A DNA stretch of 64,000 nucleotides, from the NCBI GenBank assembly GCA_018241265.1, contig JAFEEF010000068.1, forward strand, positions 62,001 to 126,000. The letters are read 5' to 3'. Shown one piece after another: positions 60,537 through 64,000 of the stretch. This DNA comes from Pseudomonadota bacterium. Lineage in GTDB: Bacteria; Pseudomonadota; Gammaproteobacteria; Burkholderiales; Burkholderiaceae_C. Within the stretch, counting starts at the first letter, position 1. The number at the start of each line of letters is the position of its first letter. The notes beneath the pieces are model-generated. The model made no database searches and had not been told where the DNA came from. It saw only the letters and a list, made by a program, of their open reading frames with translations. The position numbers and the translations under genes were made by a program.

Positions 60537-62245
60537 GCGCGGCAGCGAAGATGATCGATCGCGATGCGCCTGGCTTCGCGTCGAACCTCGACGCGCTGCT
60601 CGGCGATCCGGCCGACGCGTCCCATCCTTGCGGCTGGGCGCAAGTGCTGGGGCGGGACGAGCGCGACGAGTACCCGGCGGCCGCGCTCGCCCTGCTGCAC
60701 GACCATGCGCTGCACGAGCAGGGCATCCCGTCCGGCGAAGGCGGCGCCATGCGCGACCTCGCCGGACCGATGGCGCTGTTGCGCCGGCTCTCGCGCCGGG
60801 ACATGACGCTCGCGCTGTCGTTCGCCGCACCGCTCTTCACCGCGCTGCCGGTCTGGATCGCCGGCAGCGCCGAGCAGCGCACCTGGATGCTGCGTGCGCT
60901 GCGCGATGGCCAGCGGGCGGCGTTCTGCATCAGCGAACGCGACCACGGCAGCGACCTCCTCGCCAACGAGACGGTGCTGCGCACGCAACCCGGCGGCTAT
61001 GCGCTGAGCGGCGAGAAGTGGCCGATCAACGGCGTCGATAGCGCGCGTCTGCTGGTCGTGCTGACCGGTGTCGACGGCATCGGCCATCCGGGACGCTCGG
61101 CGCTGATCCTGCTCGACAAGCAGGCCCTGCCGGCGCGCACCTGGCACACGCTGCCGGCCGAGCGCACGGTGGGCGTGCGCGGCCTCGATCTCGCCGGCAT
61201 CGTCTTCGACGGTTGCCGCGTGCCGCCCGACTGCGTGATCGGCGGCGTCGGCGACGGGCTGTCCGTCGCACTGTCCGCGCTGCACGTCTCGCGCACCCTG
61301 TGCGCCGGACTCTCGCTCGGCGCCGTCGACACCGCGCTGCGCACGACCTTCGCATTCGTGTCCGAGCGCGCGCTCTACGGCCACCCGATGCTGCAGATGC
61401 CGCACGTGCGGCAGCGTCTGGTCGAGGCGGTGCTCGACATCCAGGCGTGCGAATGCCTGTCGCTCGTCGCCGCGCGCGTGCTGCAGGCCGATCCGAGCCA
61501 GGCCGCGCTCTGGTCCGCGACCTTGAAGGTCGTGGTGCCGACGACGGTCGATGCCGTGATCCGCTCGCTGGCCGAGCTCTACGGCGCGCGCCACTACCTG
61601 CGCGGACCCGGCGACGGCAACGGCGTGTTCCAGAAGGCGATGCGCGATGCCGCGCTCGTGCCCTTCTTCGACGGCAATGTCGCGACCAACCTCGGCACGG
61701 TCGCGCAGTGCCTGGGTGCGACGAGGGGCGCGGGCGATGCCGTCCCGGCGTCCTGGTTCGATCTCGACCGGCCGCTGCCGCCGCTCGACCTGCGCCGGAT
61801 GCGCGGCGGCGGCATCGCCGGGAACCGGCTCGCGGCCGCGCTCGCCGAGCCGCTGCCGCCGGCGCATGCGCGCGGCAGCGAGATCGTCGACCGGCACTGG
61901 CAGCGGCTGCATGGGCGCTGGCGCGAGCTCACCGCCGGACTCGCACGCAGGCGTCGCGCGCTCGGTCCGCGCTGGGCGCGCTCGCAGAGCCAGCTCGACG
62001 GCGCGCGTCACTACTGCAGGCTGCACACCGAAGCGGCCTGCCTGCTGTCGTGGCACGCCGGCGCGGCGCGGCTCGTCCCCCCGGCGCGCGATCCGCGCTG
62101 GCTCGAGCGGCTGCTCGCGCGCTGCGGCGACGCGGCCGGCGACGCCGCCGACACAGCGGACGAAGTCCTCGCCGACGACTGCCTCGCGCTGCTGCGCGCT
62201 CGCGCTGCCGGCACGTCCGCCAGCCTGTGGCTGGAGCACGGCTGA
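60533..62245 (+). CDS. Acyl-CoA dehydrogenase-family flavoprotein
   Basis: This 570-residue protein has a standard ACAD core: FCISERDHGSDLLANETVLR, YALSGEKWPINGVDSARLL, VRGLDLAGIVFDGCRVPPD, and ELYGARHYLRGPGDGNGVFQ. A C-terminal extension of about 150 residues, rich in Arg/Ala, replaces the usual end, so it is not a typical beta-oxidation enzyme. Location directly before an acyl carrier protein suggests dehydrogenation of an ACP-bound acyl chain. The catalytic Glu cannot be assigned by eye. The GTG start overlaps the preceding stop. Confidence 0.85.
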   Translation: MSAAAKMIDRDAPGFASNLDALLGDPADASHPCGWAQVLGRDERDEYPAAALALLHDHALHEQGIPSGEGGAMRDLAGPMALLRRLSRRDMTLALSFAAPLFTALPVWIAGSAEQRTWMLRALRDGQRAAFCISERDHGSDLLANETVLRTQPGGYALSGEKWPINGVDSARLLVVLTGVDGIGHPGRSALILLDKQALPARTWHTLPAERTVGVRGLDLAGIVFDGCRVPPDCVIGGVGDGLSVALSALHVSRTLCAGLSLGAVDTALRTTFAFVSERALYGHPMLQMPHVRQRLVEAVLDIQACECLSLVAARVLQADPSQAALWSATLKVVVPTTVDAVIRSLAELYGARHYLRGPGDGNGVFQKAMRDAALVPFFDGNVATNLGTVAQCLGATRGAGDAVPASWFDLDRPLPPLDLRRMRGGGIAGNRLAAALAEPLPPAHARGSEIVDRHWQRLHGRWRELTAGLARRRRALGPRWARSQSQLDGARHYCRLHTEAACLLSWHAGAARLVPPARDPRWLERLLARCGDAAGDAADTADEVLADDCLALLRARAAGTSASLWLEHG

Positions 62246-62281
62246 CGACACGACCTCTCTTCGATGACGCAGGAAGCCCCC

Positions 62282-62551
62282 ATGACACAGACCGCCGCGA
62301 CCGACCAGGACATCAGCGCATGGATCGTCGAGCGTCTCGCGCAGATCCTCGGCGCGCGGCCGGGCGAGATCGGCGTGCACGACGAGATCGCCCACTACGG
62401 GCTGCAGTCGGTGGAGGCGATGTCGCTGATGAGCGAACTCAGCGACCGCCTCGGCCTGTCGCTGTCGCCCACGTTGTGGTGGGACTGCCGCACCATCGCC
62501 CAGCTCGTCGAGCGCATCCGGTCGGCCGACGGAGGCACGCTCGCGACATGA
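62282..62551 (+). CDS. Stand-alone acyl carrier protein
   Basis: This 89-residue four-helix protein has phosphopantetheine attachment Ser43 in YGLQSVEAMSLM, where the canonical motif is DSL. The remaining helices (WIVERLAQILGA, IAQLVERIRSADGG) are typical. ATG 62282 is chosen because AGGAAG lies 6-7 nt before it; an in-frame ATG six codons earlier (62264) has no SD. It should hold the acyl chain activated by the adjacent acyl-AMP ligase. It overlaps the next gene by 4 nt. Confidence 0.9.
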   Translation: MTQTAATDQDISAWIVERLAQILGARPGEIGVHDEIAHYGLQSVEAMSLMSELSDRLGLSLSPTLWWDCRTIAQLVERIRSADGGTLAT

Positions 62552-63693
62552 TCACGACCGAAGCCTGGGTGCTGCCGCGCGGGCCGGGCGACGGAACGCC
62601 GGGCGAATTGCGCCTGGAACGCATCTCCTTCGAGGAGCCGTCGGACGACGAAGTGCTCGTCGAGCCGCTGTACGGCTGCTGGGAAGGCAACATGACGCAT
62701 GCGCTCGAGCGCAGCCCGGTGGACGTCTGCCGGCAGCGCGGCGAGGCCGGCATCGTGCTCGGCAATGCCGGCGTGGTCCGCATCCTGCACGCGGGGCGGT
62801 CGGTGCGCGGACTGCGCGAGGGCGACCTGTGCGGCCTCGCGAGCGGCGTCGACTGGGATCCGGCCGGCTATCCGAAGACCATCCTCGGCTACGACGCGCC
62901 CGGCACGTCGGGCGTGCTGGCCAAGCGTCTGAAGCTGCGGCCGGAGCAGCTCTTCCTGCTGCCCCCGGCGACCCGGCACAGCCTGCCGCAATGGGCCGCC
63001 TTCACGATCCGCTACGTGACCGCATGGGACAACTGGCAGGTCGCCCATGGCGCCTGGCAACTGCAGATGAAGCACATGGCGCAGAGGCCGGTGCACGTGT
63101 GGAGCTGGGGCGGCGGCGTCGGACTGGGCGAGCTGCTGCTGGCGCGCGAGGCCGGCCTGCAGGCGACGATGATCTGCGGCTCCGATCGGCGCATCGCGCT
63201 GTGCGAGCGCCTCGGACTGCAGACGCTGGACCGGCGCCGCTACGACGGCCTCGCCTACGACGACGCGCGCTTCGCCGGCGACCTCGCCTACCGCCGCCGC
63301 TACATGCAGGCCGAGCTGGCCTTCCTGGACGACGTGCGCCAGCGCACCGACGGCGCCGGCGTCTCGATCTTCATCGACAACATCGGCGCGTCGGTCTACC
63401 GCGCGACGCTGAACGCGCTGGCGCGCCAGGGCGTCATCGCGACGAGCGGCTGGAAGACCGGCCTGCAGCTCGCGGTCAACCGCGGGCGCGAATGCATCGC
63501 CCGCCACATCCACGTCTACACCCACGGCTCGCGCAACTCGCTGGAGGCGAGCGTCCATGCCGAGCGGGCCGGATGGCTGCCGCCGCTGGACGAACCGGCT
63601 TGGCCGTGGGACCGCATCCCCGAGCTCGCCGCGCGCTACGGCCGCGGCGAGGTCGACACCTACTTCCCGGTCTTCGAGGTGAATCCGCCATGA
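62548..63693 (+). CDS. Medium-chain dehydrogenase/reductase (MDR) family protein
   Basis: This 381-residue protein has an N-terminal GroES-like half (DEVLVEPLYGCWEGNMTHAL, VLGNAGVVRILHAGRSVRG) and a Rossmann half (HVWSWGGGVGLGELLLAREA, IFIDNIGASVYRATLNALAR). It lacks the full zinc-binding Cys set I would expect of alcohol dehydrogenases. It is therefore more likely an enoyl- or keto-reductase-type MDR acting on the ACP-bound acyl chain. It overlaps the ACP stop and the acyl-AMP ligase start by 4 nt each. Confidence 0.83.
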   Translation: MITTEAWVLPRGPGDGTPGELRLERISFEEPSDDEVLVEPLYGCWEGNMTHALERSPVDVCRQRGEAGIVLGNAGVVRILHAGRSVRGLREGDLCGLASGVDWDPAGYPKTILGYDAPGTSGVLAKRLKLRPEQLFLLPPATRHSLPQWAAFTIRYVTAWDNWQVAHGAWQLQMKHMAQRPVHVWSWGGGVGLGELLLAREAGLQATMICGSDRRIALCERLGLQTLDRRRYDGLAYDDARFAGDLAYRRRYMQAELAFLDDVRQRTDGAGVSIFIDNIGASVYRATLNALARQGVIATSGWKTGLQLAVNRGRECIARHIHVYTHGSRNSLEASVHAERAGWLPPLDEPAWPWDRIPELAARYGRGEVDTYFPVFEVNPP

Positions 63694-64000
63694 GCGATGG
63701 CGCCCCAACGCTCGCCGGAACGCTCGTCGAGCTGCTGCAGGCGCGCGCCGCGGAAGCGCCCGGCACGCTGCTCTATCGCCATCTGGCGCGCGACGGCAGC
63801 GTGCTGCAGACCCTCACGCGCGGCCAGCTCGCACGGCAGTCGATCGACGTCGCCGCGACGCTGGCGCCGCTCGCCCCGCCGGGCTCGCGTGCCGTGCTGC
63901 TCTTTCCGGGCAGCTTCGGCTTCGCGCCGGCCTTCTTCGGTTGCCAGCAGGCGGGCGTGATCGCCGTGCCGGCCTGCCCGCCGCTGTGGGGCCGCGAGGA
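63690..64000 (+). CDS. Fatty acyl-AMP ligase-like adenylating enzyme (5' part)
   Basis: ATG 63690 overlaps the previous stop (ATGA) and opens a frame that runs off the window after about 103 codons. It starts MSDGAPTLAGTLVELLQARA, then TLLYRHLARDGSVLQTLTRG and VLLFPGSFGFAPAFFGCQQA, ending near VIAVPACPPLWGRE. This is the N-terminus of fatty acyl-AMP ligases (FAAL), which load acyl chains onto ACPs. It would supply the ACP at 62282. The remainder and any downstream synthase lie outside the window. Confidence 0.82.
   Translation, partial: MSDGAPTLAGTLVELLQARAAEAPGTLLYRHLARDGSVLQTLTRGQLARQSIDVAATLAPLAPPGSRAVLLFPGSFGFAPAFFGCQQAGVIAVPACPPLWGRE

Noticed and set aside
1..64000. CRISPR arrays, insertion sequences, integrases, phage genes
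   Set aside because: I saw no repeated spacer pattern, transposase or integrase motif on either strand.

Overview
The window is one contiguous piece of a high-GC bacterial chromosome, gene-dense on both strands. Gene content and order point to a betaproteobacterium of Burkholderiales type. The core blocks purE-purK-sua5, dacB / tsaB-rimI-family 4 UDG, and ttcA-folB-SDR / midA-DUF2905 / cca fit that group, as do TACAAT-type -10 boxes, two PEP-CTERM proteins (implying an exosortase elsewhere), a TctA/TctB pair and a GT-rich lipid/sugar locus. I recognise no rRNA, tRNA, CRISPR array or insertion sequence.

Layout. 1-5.5 kb is an aldehyde/amide catabolic island: two NAD(P)-dependent aldehyde dehydrogenases, an isochorismatase-fold amidohydrolase, a LysR regulator cut by the window edge, and a lone ModA-like binding protein. 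Both dehydrogenase promoters carry near-copies of one 26-nt inverted-repeat operator. 5.6-10.8 kb holds an ECF sigma/DGPF (YciI) pair, a dienelactone hydrolase, a nucleosidase-like protein and an NRAMP-related transporter. 10.9-16.8 kb is a tightly overlapping five-gene operon on the minus strand: a ThDP enzyme, a tandem SRPBCC-cytochrome P450 fusion, a stand-alone SRPBCC protein, an unknown protein and a dihaem cytochrome c. It looks like an uncharacterised small-molecule pathway. 16.9-21.1 kb has a PEP-CTERM protein, a small membrane peptide, tctBA with a long palindrome between the two genes, and a DUF6515-like secreted protein.

21.4-29.4 kb is a complete RND efflux operon with its own two-component system (outer-membrane factor, adaptor, permease, response regulator, kinase). 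29.4-50.3 kb is mostly housekeeping: CnoX-like thioredoxin, purine synthesis, tRNA modification and repair (Sua5, TsaB, TtcA, CCA enzyme, UDG), cell wall (DacB), folate/pterin enzymes, a PAS-GGDEF-EAL signalling protein, and a two-gene GlmU-like/left-handed beta-helix cassette. Two tandem SGNH lipoproteins, one without the usual nucleophile, and OmpW lie inside it.

50.5-52.6 kb has a second PEP-CTERM protein, a strong terminator, a glutathione transferase and a diiron ferritin-like protein. After an AT-richer divergent promoter region, 53.0-64.0 kb (running off the right edge) is a single co-directional cluster: a GDP-fucose-synthase-like SDR with Tyr replaced by His, a SPASM-type radical SAM protein with CX4CX2C spacing, a GT75 (reversibly glycosylated polypeptide-like) protein, a membrane GT2, an asparagine synthetase-type amidotransferase, a Coq4-like protein, an acyl-CoA dehydrogenase, an acyl carrier protein, an MDR reductase and the start of a fatty acyl-AMP ligase. 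Together these suggest a glycosylated, amidated fatty-acyl product that I cannot match to a known pathway. This cluster and the 10.9-16.8 kb operon are the best candidates for undescribed systems.
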